Below, piece after piece: positions 1 through 11,689 of a stretch of 64,000 nt of DNA (positions within the stretch are counted from its first letter, which is position 1; each line of letters opens with the position of its first letter). Where the stretch lies: the NCBI RefSeq assembly GCF_032884065.1, contig NC_088879.1, positions 22,988,038-23,052,037 on the forward strand, in the 5' to 3' direction. The stretch comes from Artemia franciscana (Eukaryota > Arthropoda > Branchiopoda > Anostraca > Artemiidae). The translations under genes and the position numbers were made by a program. The notes below the pieces were generated by a model, which worked only from the letters and a program-made list of their open reading frames with translations, did not search any database and was not told the origin of the DNA.

Positions 1-351
1 AGAACCAATGCGAGAGTAATATAAAATTACTACGAAACTTGGTACAGAACCAATACCTGAGTAATATAAAATTATTGCAAAATTTGATATAGAACCAATG
101 CGTGATTAATACAAAAATGCTGCAAAATTTGTCGTGGAACCATTGCGTGAGGAATATAAAATTAGTGCAAATTTTTGGTATAGAACCAATGCTTGAGTAA
201 TTTAAAATTATGGAAAATTTTGGTATAGAACCTGTGCGTGAGTAATATAAAATTACTGCAAAATTTGGTGTAAAAACAATGCGTGAGCAATATAGAATCA
301 CTGCAAAGTAGTTTTAGTATAGAGCCAATGCTTGAGCAATACAAAATTACT
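1..351. repeat. 45-bp minisatellite, left block
   Basis: About eight tandem copies of a 45-bp unit that starts AGAACCAATGCGTGAG, with unit starts near 1, 46, 91, 136, 182, 227, 272 and 321. Each unit contains a small internal inverted repeat (GTAAT/ATTAC around an A/T core). Because 45 is divisible by three, several frames stay open and give spurious short ORFs with repeated peptides. The array stops about 30 bp into its eighth unit, at an unrelated segment, and resumes at about 1020. Confidence 0.9.
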
Positions 352-1019
352 TCCTATATCTTTCCTGTCACCAAACCACGAAGCCTCAATGCCCAAATTG
401 ATTTTTCCCACTGGTTTAACACAGCTGCACACCCAAAAGTGTTAAGGTATGTATCAATGTACCCATTATTATTGAATTTTGCAATTGAAATACCTGACAT
501 CCCTGCCGTTACAGTTGCATTCGAAATTGCAGCCTGGCCTGCGTGAACGGCGGGACTAAAGTGCGTGGTAAAAGTAGCAAAACGGGCTTTCATCGCTTCC
601 ATGCTCAACCTGAAGGTATTTTGCGGCAGGGCTACATATGCATGTTGGTCCATAGTGACGCAATGAACCATGCTAATGAAAGTATAGCTTGAATTATCCT
701 GGGATCGAGTTGACTCCTTTTTCGTTCTTCCTCTGAACTTCCTATCTTGGCCTCTAGTGGTAGGCAAATGCTAGCTTTCATTTCCGGTTTTACCAAGGCA
801 GATCTCCCGCCTGGCTTCGTAGTCACTAAGATTGGAAGGGATAGAAGAATTGGAAAACATACTAGTTTCAGGCTCAACAGTAAGCTGATAATTACTTTTT
901 GAAGCCTCTTGAGCACTGATTCGGTAGATTCGTCAACAACATTGGGTTTCCAGTGGCTTATGGCGTTTGTGGTAAGTGTTGTTTTCACTTGCACGCTCCT
1001 GTCGCTTTGGTATTCAGTT
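352..1019 (-). other. Unrecognised coding-like segment inside the minisatellite
   Basis: A 0.67-kb non-repetitive segment interrupts the minisatellite. It is richer in GC than its surroundings. Two overlapping minus-strand open frames cover it: 632-1024, then 354-767 in another frame. The second frame has a balanced, protein-like composition (for example the stretches VHAGQAAISNATVTAG and NQWEKSIWALRLRGL). I do not recognise a family. It could be a decayed mobile or viral-like gene inserted in the array, or an exon of an unknown gene. No splice sites were established and no function is proposed. Confidence 0.35.
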
Positions 1020-1241
1020 GCCAATCAGCTCGAGAGCAATATAAAAGTGCTGTAGTTTTTTTATAGAGCCAAGGCAAGAGTAAAATAAAATTACTACCAA
1101 ATTTGGTATAGAACCAATACGAGAATAATATAAAATTGCTACAAAATTTTGTATAGAGCCAATGCGTGCGTGACATGAAATTACTGCAAAATTTAGTATA
1201 GAACCAATGCGTGAGTAATATAAAATTACCGCAAAATTTGG
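1020..1241. repeat. 45-bp minisatellite, right block
   Basis: About five more copies of the 45-bp unit seen at the window start, with unit-like starts near 1020, 1063, 1108, 1154 and 1199, in the same orientation. The first copy is diverged and the last ends in GCAAAATTTGGCGG, where unrelated sequence begins. The same phase and orientation on both sides suggest one array interrupted by the 352-1019 segment. Confidence 0.85.
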
Positions 1242-3001
1242 CGGTAACCGGAGCTGGATGGTATCCTGTAGAGCCAAGACTTGAAACCTCAACCACTCTG
1301 GCAAGACTGACGCTTACCCACTTCATTTTAGGTCAAAGCATAAAGCCACTAAGTCTAACTGGTCCACACAAATTTCTCTTTACCACTGCAGCACCGAAAA
1401 GCTGCTTTAGAACACATGGAGTTTTCTTTCAAAACTGAGTTGCGTATGCTGCTAGAGTTTACTATCTATTGGAATTTCTTCTGATCAATATAAAAAATAG
1501 TCACACGGCAACACTAATCAAGCAACCGACAAGGTATCTCTATCTAAATGTCCAAATTCATTTACTATCTTTTAAGTAATTAATCTTCTAATTAATTCAA
1601 TTCAAAAGAAATTCATTTTAAGTGTTAAAATAAAACCGTAAATAAAATAACTGATTTTTCACTTTTTTTTAATTTTTAACGTGGCAAAGTTCATCAGTCT
1701 TGAATACAAAATTTACCTTGTCACGAATTAAACGTGGTTCATTATTCCATTTTTTACACCAATTTGTTGCTGATTAATTTCTCTTTATTCCAGGAAATTA
1801 TCCAAATGCGAAAAATCGCTTCTTTATTCTTAAACAGATAAATCGTAACTACACACTTGTTGGACTATTCATATGAAACACAGAATTCCTGTTCCATCAA
1901 CCTAAGATATCCTTTCAGTCAGGCAACCGTCTTGATTTCTGGCTCTCAAGTATGTTTTCATGTTTATGTTTACCTTTGTTTTAATAGCCGAAAGCTTTTT
2001 TTATGTAGTTAGAAGTGAATTAGTAAGTTTATTTTTTATCTGAAATAAAAATCGTGCTTCCTGAATTGTAGGGTCCTATTAGCTACATATTTACTTGGCC
2101 CTCTCAGAAAGAAACATACAAAAGGTTTTCTTTTCCAAGCAGCTCCAGAAACAGCTGTGTAGCACGCAAATCTAGGCAATTACAATGGTAGTAACTTTGA
2201 CCTCGTGCGTGTTTTGCACAAAGTGCAATAGGCACACAAAATTTGCGGAAGGTAATACTTTTTTTCAAGTCGTACTTTTCGGTGGTTCTGGTGATCAATG
2301 TGCAATTTGCAGAAGATAAGGAAGGAAGCTCATGATTCAATAGAAGTTAATCAAGGAACTGAAAAAAGTGAAAGAAGCTAGTGATTCATAAGGCACAGAA
2401 AATCAGGTTATACGAATGCATATGGCCTGTTGCTAATGGTCAAACCCCAAACAACAACGTAGAGCTTACTTGTCAGAGTAATAGGCCTAGATTAGTCTGC
2501 TAATAAAACCAATTTGGCTACAGTAGGTTCACAAAGAAACAAAAGTTTTGCTTTTTCTTGGTGATAATATAGCTTAAATCCCTTTTTCCTAAAGATTAAT
2601 AGTAGTACCACTGGAAATTTCAATTGTATACCCCCAGTTGTTCTTGAGATGCTGCTGAGACATCTTATTCCTAACCAGCATACCCATAGGCTTAAATGTT
2701 CACCCTTATGTAGTGCTTATTTTATTATAAAAACCCTAGTGCATTTTATTTAGGTACATAGCTACACAAACCTTCCCTTACACTTTCTACTTTATACCCT
2801 ATCTGATAAATTTACAACATAATTTAGGTGTGATGAAAATGAATACAGCCTATGACATGAGCATTTAGAAATGATAATGCTAGAAATACATCCATTTCTG
2901 GCTGAACCTCCTCCATGAGGCAAACAAAAAATGCATAAAGTGGGCCAGGTTTTGAAGCCAAGGGAAAAGTTGGGGTTTTACAATATGAATGAAATTATAG
3001 G
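1242..3001. other. Intergenic, no feature seen
   Basis: AT-rich sequence with only short chance ORFs, such as 2104-2340 on the minus strand. None has a recognisable motif, and no RNA gene or repeat was identified. Confidence 0.5.
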
Positions 3002-4402
3002 TAAAATTCTAGTTGACTGACTTTTGGCTATCTTGGAAAGGGGTTAGGTTAGGAAAAATGAAACTTTCAGGGTAAAATTCTAGTTAATTGACTTCTTGCT
3101 ACCTTGGAATGGGTTTAGGTTAGGGAAATGAAACTTTCAGGGATGGTTCTACAGGCTAAAGTATGTCCAAGGAAGGTATGTTACAGTACCCACCTCTACT
3201 CCTTCTCCCTCTAGAGGGCCCTGAAATTTGCCTACATGACAGGTCTATACATACTGAAATTTTGACAAAACAACATTTTATCTTAATTAACATTTACCTT
3301 TAGCTCTAAAAATGCAATTCCTGTTATTTTAGTAGAATTTTGAGCCATATCAATGTTTTTTTTTTCAAAATTTAGGAAATATATTTGCATATCTTCAAAA
3401 CCTTATAAAATGGGATTGAGCAAAGTTAAGGAGCTGAAAACAACTTTGTTGTACTTCAATTAAGCAGAAGATCTATTTTGCAAGGTTTCACTTTTATAAC
3501 ACACATATTTTTAAAGGTCATCAAAGGTCAGGGCCCTCAAGAGGGAGAAGGAGTGAAGGTAGTTGCTTCAAAATACCTTCCCGTGACCTACTTTAGTCTG
3601 TAGATTCGTCCCTGAAAGTTTCATTTTCCTGACCTAAACCCTTTCTGAGATAGCAACAAGTCAATTAACTAGAATTTTACCCTTTCATGGATGAGTGTAA
3701 AGGCTAGGGTATGACGCAGGAAGGTATTTTGAAGTACCCACCTCCACTCCTTCTCCCTCTAGAGGGCCCTGACCTTGGTAAAATTATAGTTAATTGACTT
3801 CTTGCTATCTCAGAAAGGGTTTAGGTTAGGAAGATGAAACTTTCAATTTTGAATCTACAGACTAAAGTATATCCTGGGAAGGTATTTTGAAGCAACTACC
3901 TCCACTCCTTCTCCGTCTAGAGGGCCCTGACCTTTGATGACCTTTAAAAATATGTGCATTATATAAGTGAAACCTTGTAAAATAGATCTTCTACTTAATT
4001 GAAGTATAACAAATTTGTTTTCAGCTTCATAACTTTACTCAATTCCATTTTGTAATATTTAATGATATGCAAATGCATTTCCTAAATTTTGAAAAAAAAC
4101 ATTGATATAGCTCAAAATTCTATTCAAATGACAGGAATTGTATTTTTCAGAACTAAAGGCCGCAAAAAAGCAACTAGTAACTGAAAATTAAGGTAAAATA
4201 TTGTTTTGTCAACATTTCAATAGGTATAGACCTGTTACATAGGCAAATTTCAGGGCCCTCTAGAGGGAGAAGGAGTGGAGGTGGGTACTTCAAAATACCT
4301 TCCTGGGACATACTTTAACCTTTAGACCCATCCCTGAAAGTTTTATTTTCCTAACCTATCAGCTTTCCAAGATAGCCAAAAGTCAATCAACTATAATTTT
4401 AC
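3002..4402. repeat. Large fold-back (palindromic) element, about 0.6-kb arms
   Basis: An imperfect inverted repeat. The left arm, about 3072-3685, is the reverse complement of about 3775-4402, with a roughly 90-bp spacer around 3730. Paired landmarks are GTAAAATTCTAGTTAATTGAC at 3072 with its complement at the right end, an AGATCTATTTTGCAAGG block near 3470 with its complement near 3985, and an ACAAAACAACATTTTATC block near 3265 with its complement near 4200. Each arm also contains palindromic GGGCCCTCTAGAGGG-type motifs, so that motif recurs about five times. The outer left end is duplicated (3002-3070 resembles 3072-3140). No coding capacity is seen. It is probably a non-autonomous fold-back transposon. 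Confidence 0.85.
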
Positions 4403-4690
4403 CAAAAATATATTTTAAATACTAATTCCAGTCATCACTGGTAATTTCTGTATAGTAAGAAGTCAAAAGATAATTAAGAAACTAATGCTCTCATTAATGC
4501 TAATATCCAAGATGGTTCACTCACTTTAAGTTTAAATTAGCCAGCTTATTCTGAACAATTGTAATAGTAGCTGTTGTGACATTGGCCTTTGTTGAAATTT
4601 GAGCTGGCAAATCAGAATGATTAGTTAGATATTACAAAAGGTAGGCAGTGCAATATCAGGGTCATTTGTCAGGGTCAGTGTTATTTGTCA

Positions 4691-4921
4691 GTCAATGTTC
4701 CTATTACCTGAACAATTGTCTAGGGTTGTGAAACTATTGTTAATAGATGCATTTTGACTTTGTGAATATCTTTTCTCTCTTGCAAAACTACTGCAAACTC
4801 ACTGTTATGGTGAGTTTGCAGTAGTTTTACAAGAGAGAAAAGATGTTCAAAAAGTCAAAAGGCATCTATTAACAATAGTTTCATGACCCTAAACAATTGT
4901 TCCGGTAATAGGAACATTGAC
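4691..4921. repeat. 231-bp hairpin element
   Basis: A near-perfect inverted repeat beginning GTCAATGTTCCTATTACC and ending with its reverse complement. The arms are about 110 bp and meet at about 4806 with almost no loop (CTCACTGTTATGGTGAG). It is flanked on both sides by CATTTGTCAGGGTCA-type direct repeats (about 4664 and 4921), which may be a long target duplication or pre-existing repeats. It looks like a small fold-back MITE. Confidence 0.85.
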
Positions 4922-6450
4922 CCATTTGTCAGGGTCAATGTTGGGGTTGTTTGTCAGGGTCATGCTGTTTCATTATTGTAACCCTATTTTCCCCAGAAAT
5001 TGCAGCTAGTCAAGGGAAAACTAATGTGGCGTTAAAGTTCAAAGGGAGGATATTTTAAGTTTTTGTGAGTTTTTTTTTAGTTTAATTTATTGAATTACTG
5101 TGTATAGCTAGATTCTGATGATTGCATGTTGTTTTTGTGTCATTATTCATTCATATTCAACTTCAACATTTCCCTCAGCTTCAAAACCCTGCCCACTTGA
5201 CACATTTTTAGTTTTGTTGAAGAAGGATTTTAGAAAGCTAAGAAATAGATACATTTCTGTAATAATGACAAAGAAAAAATATGCAATTATGAGAATCCTG
5301 CTATATGTAGCAATATGCATTTTGAAACCTTGTGATGAAAGTAGGCTAAAGCTTTACTGGAATAAATTTTAGGATAAGCTACATTTTCTTAGGGATAAGT
5401 TTAGTTTAAACACATTTAGGAAAAAAAAGTCTCAAATAGAAGAACAGCTTACTTTGCAAGCAAAGCAAATGCAAGCAAATTCATTTGCTAGCTTTGCAAG
5501 CAAAATGAAGCAAAACTCAGTAAGTTTTAAATGATGAAGATTTCTGTTAAACAGATTTGTCCATAACAGGTTTAATTATTATCCATTTAATCTGAATCCA
5601 TTATGTCCAAAACCTTAACTGAAAAAATTAGACTCAAAACAAAATTACAGAAAGATTTATCTATCCCCAAGCTTATAATAGATGTAGACTTGTCTATATG
5701 TAATTTCATAAGCATTAAAATAGGCTACAGACAGGGCTAGATTTATGGGCTAAGTGTTTTTGCAAGATTTTAGGGAGATCTCCAAAAATTTAAAAATAGT
5801 AGAAGCACTGGACAGATCACAACTGTTGAGCCAAAAGTAATGAAGAGAAATGATACAGAGCTCTCAACTGCTATTCTTGGGAGACATCTTACAGTTTTTA
5901 AGTGGTCATGGAATTCCTGTGCTATTTAAAATCACTTCTCTATGAATAGGCAGCAGACTACACCTGACACTTTGAAAATAAAATACATCAGTCCAGTTTC
6001 TGTTGAGAAAAAAATTATTTGGTGATAATTTGTTGTTCCCCTTGACCTGGGGCTGTTGGTAAATCCTGGCCTAGTTATATAAGGAGTAGAGATGCTTAAA
6101 ATTCATCCTTCCTGCATAGATACCATGTTTTGATTTGCTGATAGCCAGTTAGAATATTCCTCTTTCATAATAGGATGATTCTCCCCCTTAAACTAAAATG
6201 CCTTATATCTTCAAACATATAAACATTTATTGAATAGCAAAAGAAAAGCTAAATTTAAACTTGCAGTCCAGCTGTCAAATTGACCATTTTCTTTAGATTT
6301 TCCATTTCAACTGAATAAAACGATGAGGTTCAAATAAAAATTTTATCACAAGGAAATCTTATCATGTAGTTTTTGATAATGAACTGCAAGTAAGGAGTAA
6401 CCTGGGTCAAAACTAAACCAAATTTTGATTACACTTAACACACCAACATA
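4922..6450. other. Intergenic, only a minor repeat
   Basis: Contains a short repetitive patch at about 5450-5520 built of GCAAGCAAA/AAATGCAAGC words. Otherwise it is AT-rich sequence with no supported gene. The 5118-5372 open frame has no recognisable domain. Confidence 0.45.
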
Positions 6451-6454
6451 TTTT

Positions 6455-7805
6455 TCTTTTTATACTGGTTCAAAATATATAAAATTCATTAAGTTTATTG
6501 TTACCTACCAAGAGCTACACATCTGAGAACATTTCAATAAACTTCTAAAAAGGGGGATTACATCCCAAAAAAGCAAGCATTCTCAGAGAAAATCCCTTTA
6601 ATAGATTTGTCAAATCAGAGAACCTACTGTAGAGGTTTCTAGCTCCAATCTACAGACTGTAGAATTTTGCCTTTTTTTTTAGAAGAAGAAAGATTATGGA
6701 TGTATGTTTTTTTTCTCCCAGGGGTTACTATATAAAACTGAAGGTTCTTGAAAACTGAGAGATAACTTATTTGAATGTAAATTTAAAGTTCATTTTTGAG
6801 TGACCATAAAGACTGTGCCATGGGACAGCATTGTTTCCTGCTATTTTATGGCACCAAATTACAACTTTGCCCCAAAGAGGACCAATTTGCAATCAATCTA
6901 AAATTTTGAGAAGCTAATGTTTTTAAACATATCAGTAAATTATATTTTAGGCTTCTCAGCTGCAGAGGAAATAATGTGACTTAGTGCAAGTTTTGGTTTA
7001 AACTCAGTTGCCTCACTTTTTATAATGAAATTTATTTGTTTTTGTTTTTATACAAAATATTTCAGTTCATTTAAACATGTGTTTGAAATGTAATTATTGA
7101 TTGGAGAATATTATTGTGGTCGTTATGATGGCTTCAACCATGTAGAAGATCAAAAGTTGTACATAATCCACCCATTTGAACAATAATACCCCTCTTTGTG
7201 CAACTAAAATTCTACACTAGAAGCATTAATAGGGACCTATTGAACAAAAATACTACTTATTAAAGACTTTTCAAGTGTATTTAAATTTTGTCCAAAGTTT
7301 AAATTACAATCCAATATTCTAATTTTTAAGGAGAAAAACTGAAAAACATAAGGTGGTACTAGTCAATTTAAAATTATTAATAAATACATTTTAAAAGTAA
7401 ATAAATAATGGATTTAAGAGGCCTTTGCCCTATATTATATCTTGGTTAGGCCTGGGCATGATTTAGGAAACTATCAGAAATTAAATAAAAAAAATAAAAC
7501 AGTTTTTTTCAACTGAAAGTAAAGAATGGATTTGAAACCTATTTGAACAAAAATGATTCTTATGCAAAGAAGGCTGTCTCTTGAACTCCTAGCTATTTAC
7601 TCTGAAGTTTGACTTTTTGCCCAAATTCTTTAAGAACATTTACTGAAACACAAGGCCATTGAATTGGGAACAGAAAGTTTTTTTTAATGCACTAAAAGTT
7701 TTTTTTAGCTTAATAAGCAAGGTAGAGAGGAGGGAGTAGTTCCCCTTATATACAGAATGGTTTCAATTTTTTTAAGTTTTAAAGTTGCTCCTTACTTTTA
7801 GCTTT
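6455..7805 (+). repeat. Dispersed repeat family R, diverged copy 1
   Basis: Matches the order of motifs in the other R copies. The AAATATATAAAATTCATTAAG block and the GAGCCTGAGAA-like block lie near 6475-6530, the TCAGAGAACCT block near 6613, the CCCAGGGGT block near 6718 and the AATTTTGAGA block near 6903. A diverged P palindrome closes it at 7498-7803. It is much more diverged than the copies at 10278 and 29044, so it is probably an older insertion. Confidence 0.55.
7498..7803. repeat. Family P palindrome, diverged copy
   Basis: Left arm CAACTGAAAGTAAAGAATGG and right arm AAAGTTGCTCCTTACTTTTAG form the ends of an imperfect inverted repeat. The same arms are near-perfect in the copy at 30426-30725. 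Confidence 0.55.
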
Positions 7806-7999
7806 ATCATTTGTTTAATTACATCAAACAGTTTGTGGTAACAATAGTAACCAAAACTCCTCTAAAAAAATAGTGCCAAATGGATGGATAGTTTATCCAC
7901 CTATTGTATGTCAAATAGTGGATGCCAGTAGTTTGATGCCAAAAAATGGAAATTTGATGCCAAAACAACAGACTAGCAGGATCAATACAAGATACTAGG

Positions 8000-8887
8000 G
8001 TGTATAGGAGTGCTGTTATTGATGTTAAAAGTAAAGATCACCATCTAGTAGTGTCTAAAGTTAATTTAAAGCTGAAAGTTTGGAAGGGTAACTACCTCCT
8101 GGAAAGTTATGATGTTGGTAGACTCCAGGATGAAAATTTGAGAAAAAACTTCCAGGAACAGTTGAATACTAAACTTGAGTGTTTAAAATTTGACAATGTG
8201 GAAGATGGATGGAATAATTTCAGAAAAACAATTTGTGAAGTTGCTGATGGTGTCTTAGGAAAGAGTGCTAAGAATGCAACTAGGAATATTAGTGAAAAAG
8301 CTTTAGGTTTAATAGAAAGTAGAAGGGGTTTGTATAAGAACTATCTGAGTGATAGGTCGTATGAAAACAAAAGGAATGTAAAGAAAGTGGAGAAAGCATT
8401 AAAATATGAACTAAGGAGATGTGAAGTGGAGGCTATGGATAAAATTGCTGAGGATGTGGAAGATGCAACTAGATGGCATAATAGTAAAATATTATACTGG
8501 CATGTTAATAAATTGAAAGGGAGTAGCCAATCCGGACTAGTCCCAGTTAAAGATAGAAATGGGGCCACAATTAGTGATAAGAAAAAAGTTAAAGAAAGAT
8601 GGGTGGAACATTTTGAGAATGTGCTAAACCAAGACACAGTTGCAGGAAAAGATATAGATGAAAATGAAGAAGTTTGTGATACCTTGGATGTGAAGGAAGA
8701 TTTGTTTAGTGAAGAAGAATTAGCGACAGTACTAAAAGGATTAAAAAATAACAAGGCTCCAGGTGCTGATAGTATGATTAATGAGTTTCTTAAATATGGT
8801 GGCTCTGAGGTTAGGAATAAGCTCCTGAAGATTATGAACATGATTTTAAAAAAAGGGAAAATACCAAATGATTTTAGGAAAACCTGA
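8000..8887 (+). pseudogene. RTE polyprotein fragment 1: endonuclease end, linker, RT start
   Basis: An open frame of 295 codons covering the last residues of the endonuclease domain, a lysine- and glutamate-rich linker and the first RT block (NNKAPGADS near its end). It stops at TGA 8885-8887, where related copies would continue; the same frame resumes with IKPLYKKGDK immediately downstream. The apparent start Met is an accident of 5' truncation. Confidence 0.8.
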
Positions 8888-9199
8888 ATTAAACCACTGT
8901 ATAAGAAAGGTGACAAGAGTGAGTGTTGTAATTATTGAGGCATTAGTCTGGTCTCTGTAGGTAACAAATTACTGAGTAATATGATACTTTTTAGACTGAG
9001 AGATGCTGTGGACAAAGTTTTAAGGGAAGAACAATGCGGTTTTAGAAAAGGTAGAGGATGTGTTGACAAGTTTTCACTCTCAAGTTAAGAATTGAGAAGT
9101 CCCTTTGTTGTCAAACACCTTTGGTCCTCAGTTTTATCTATTATGAGCAAGCTTTCGATTCTGTTGATAAAAGAGCGTTAACAAAGGTCTTATTGTTAT

Positions 9200-9799
9200 A
9201 TGGTACCAGAAAAATACATTAAAGTGATTTGTGCTATGTATGAGAATAATACTGCTGCAGTTAAGGTAGGAAATGAGGTTAGCAACTGGTTTTGTATTAA
9301 ATCAGGAGTTAAGCAGGGTTGTGTTCTATCCCCCTTTATATGGATCATTTTGATGGACTTCATCTTAAGGAGCACAGGAAAGGCAATTGGGGACCACGGA
9401 ATCAAATGGGGAGGAAAAACGCTCCTGTACTTTGATTATGCTGATGATTTATGCATATTAGATGAAACTGTGAGCAAAATGAATGAATTAATGGAGGTTT
9501 TGCGAGTTCAGGGTGCTAAAATAGGCTTGAAAATTAATGTTAAGAAGACTAAGTCACTAAGGCTAGGGATAAGTGAAGATGAACAGGTGACATTAGGTAA
9601 CGAAAAGATTGATCAGTTTGGGAACTTCATTTACCTTGTTAGTATTACTAGTAAAGATGGTGGGAGCAGTGAAGATGTTAAAAGTAGAATAGCTAAGGCT
9701 CAGGGTGTTTTTTCACAGTTAAAAAAAGTTTGGAAGAATAGAAAGATAAGTCTGCAAACCAAGATTAGAATATTGGAAGCTAAACCAAGATTAGAATGA
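9200..9799 (+). pseudogene. RTE polyprotein fragment 2: RT catalytic core
   Basis: Carries the primer-grip and template region (SGVKQGCVLSPF) and the catalytic YADDL box, followed by the KTKSLRLG and QLKKVW regions. It ends early because a small tandem duplication around 9760-9800 shifts the frame. It belongs to the same inactive RTE copy. Confidence 0.85.
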
Positions 9800-10254
9800 C
9801 AGTGGTCAAATATGGCTCTGAAGCAAGGGCACTCCAAAAAGCAGATGAAAATTTACTAGGTGTTTTCCAGAGAAATTGCCTACAGATTGTTCTGGGTACC
9901 TGGCTGACTGACTGTATTTCAAACAGTAGGTTGTACGAAAAATGTGGTTCAATCCCACTTTCTAGGGCTATAATGAAAGAAAGGTTGAGATGGCTAGGCC
10001 ACGTTCTATGGATGAAGGATGACAGATTACCAAAGATTGTCCTTTTTGGCCAACCGTCTGGGGCTACACGGAAAGCAGGTCGTCCTTGTCTGGGTTGGGA
10101 GGATGTCATAAATAAAGATTTAAAGGAAATGGGAACTTCCTGGGAGGATGTAAAGAGGGAGGCTTTAAATAGATTAGGTTGGAGGAGGAGCGTGCGTAGC
10201 TGTGTTAGCCTTAGGCGGCTTGGTGCTGCAGTGAGGTATTATTACTATTATTAA
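9796..10254 (+). pseudogene. RTE polyprotein fragment 3: C-terminal region
   Basis: The C-terminal part of the RTE protein, with KYGSEA, the RNCLQIVLGT block, RLRWLGHVLWM and GRPCLGWEDV. It reads into the 3' trinucleotide repeat as a run of tyrosines. Fragments of the same 3' end recur on the minus strand at about 16930 and 53632. Confidence 0.85.
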
Positions 10255-10277
10255 TAGTAGTAGTAGTAGTAATAGTT

Positions 10278-11526
10278 ACATCAAAAGAATCGCATTTTAA
10301 TGCTGATTTTAAATATATACGTTTCATCAAGGTTAGTCTTACCCGTCAAAAGTTACGAGCCTGAGAAAATTTGCCTCATTTTAGAAAATAGGGGGAAATA
10401 CCCCCTAAAAGTGATACAATCTTAACGAAAATCAAACCATCAGATTCAGCGTATCAGAGAACCTCATTGTAGAAGTTTCAAGCCCCTATTTACAAAAGTG
10501 TGGAATTTCACATTTTTTGCCAGAAGACAAATCACAGATGCGTGTTTATTTTTATTTTTTTTTTTTTTGTTTGTTTTTTCCCCCAGGGGTGATCGTATTG
10601 ACTCAATGGTCCCAGAGTGTCGCGAAAGGACTCATTCTAACGGAAATTAAAAGTTCTAGTGCCCTTTTTAAGTGACCAAAAAATTGGAGGGCACCTAGGC
10701 CCCCTCCCACGCTCATTTTCCCCCAAAGTCACCAGATCAAAATTCTGAGATAGCCATTTTATTCACCGTAGTCGAAAAACCTAATAACTATGTCTTTAGG
10801 GACGACTTACTCCCCCGCAGTCCCCATGGGAGAGGCTGCAAGTTACAAACTTTGACCTGTGTTTACATATAGTAATGGTTACTGGGAAGTGTATGGATGT
10901 TTTCAGGGGGATTTTCTTGGTTTGGGGGGAGAGTTGAGGGAGTGGAGGTTACGTGGGAGGATCTTTCCATGGAGGAACTTCTCATGGGGGAAGAGACTTT
11001 CAAGGGGGCGCAGGATTTTCCAGCATTATTTAAAAAAAACAATGAAAAAATAAATATGAAAAGTTTTTTCTACTGAAAGTGAGGAGCAGCATTAAAACTT
11101 AAAACGAACCGAAATTATTATGCATATGAGGGGTTTACCTCATTCTTAAGGAGTTGGGACAAAATTTAAGCTTTAGTGTAAAGAGCGAGGTATCGACGAG
11201 GGTTGAGCCCCCTCATATACGCAATAAAAACATACAAATATAGAAGTTCACTACGTAAGTTAATTCGTAAGTTACGTATATTTTTTACTTATGAAAACGT
11301 TAGTAAAAAATTAAAAGTTATAGTTGCCCTTTTAAGTAATCAAAAAATTGGAGGGCAACTAGGCCTCCTCTCTCGCTCTTGTTTTCTCAAAATCTTCCGA
11401 TTAAAACTATGAAAAAGCCATTTAGCCCCAAAAAACTAATATGCAAATTTCGTTTTAATTATTTGTGCGCAGAGAGCTAAGATACAAAAAATGTATTAAT
11501 TCAAAAACGTCCAGAAATTAAACAAA
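10278..11526 (+). repeat. Dispersed repeat family R, copy 2
   Basis: Starts ACATCAAAAGAATCG immediately after the RTE trinucleotide tail and ends near 11526. It matches the copy at 29044-30432 along most of its length. Shared landmarks are GTTACGAGCCTGAGAAAATT, AGTGACCAAAAAATTGGAGGG and AAACGTCCAGAAATTA. A half-palindrome of family P lies at about 11055-11240. There is no coding capacity (10859-11053 and 11203-11412 are chance ORFs). This is a non-autonomous repeat of unknown class. Confidence 0.85.
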
Positions 11527-11689
11527 ACAACAAGAGCTAAGAGCTAATAAGGCACTTGTGACGAGGCGAAAAGAGCTAAGAGCCAAGAGATCATATGGTA
11601 TGAGCTCTAACAAAATTCTATGAATCAATAGATTGATTTAAAAGAGAAAATAAGAGGCTTAATGCCGGTCAGGATTTAAAATAAGAGCT
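11527..11689. other. GAGCTAAGAGC-repeat spacer
   Basis: A short stretch containing three or more GAGCTAAGAGC-like words between family R and the 295-bp array. It may belong to the same composite repeat. Confidence 0.4.

Larger units (their letters stand above)
7999..10275 (+). mobile_element. RTE-type non-LTR retrotransposon, 5'-truncated and broken
   Basis: A non-LTR retroelement of the RTE type. It begins inside the C-terminal end of the AP-endonuclease domain (DHHLVV, about 8037), continues through the linker and reverse transcriptase, and ends in a C-terminal region with the RLRWLGHVL motif (about 9984). The RT blocks visible are NNKAPGADS (8748), a YEQAFDSVD-like block (about 9142), SGVKQGCVLSP (about 9303) and YADDL (about 9437). 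Its 3' end runs into TTA/TAG trinucleotide repeats (10237-10275), typical of RTE tails. Stops (TGA at 8885 and 8936), a frameshift in 9060-9200 and a short duplication at about 9760-9800 disable it. Most of the endonuclease is absent. Confidence 0.9.

Noticed and set aside
985..1326. Repetitive minus-strand ORFs over the minisatellite
   Set aside because: They arise because the 45-bp unit is a multiple of three; no start context or conserved domain.
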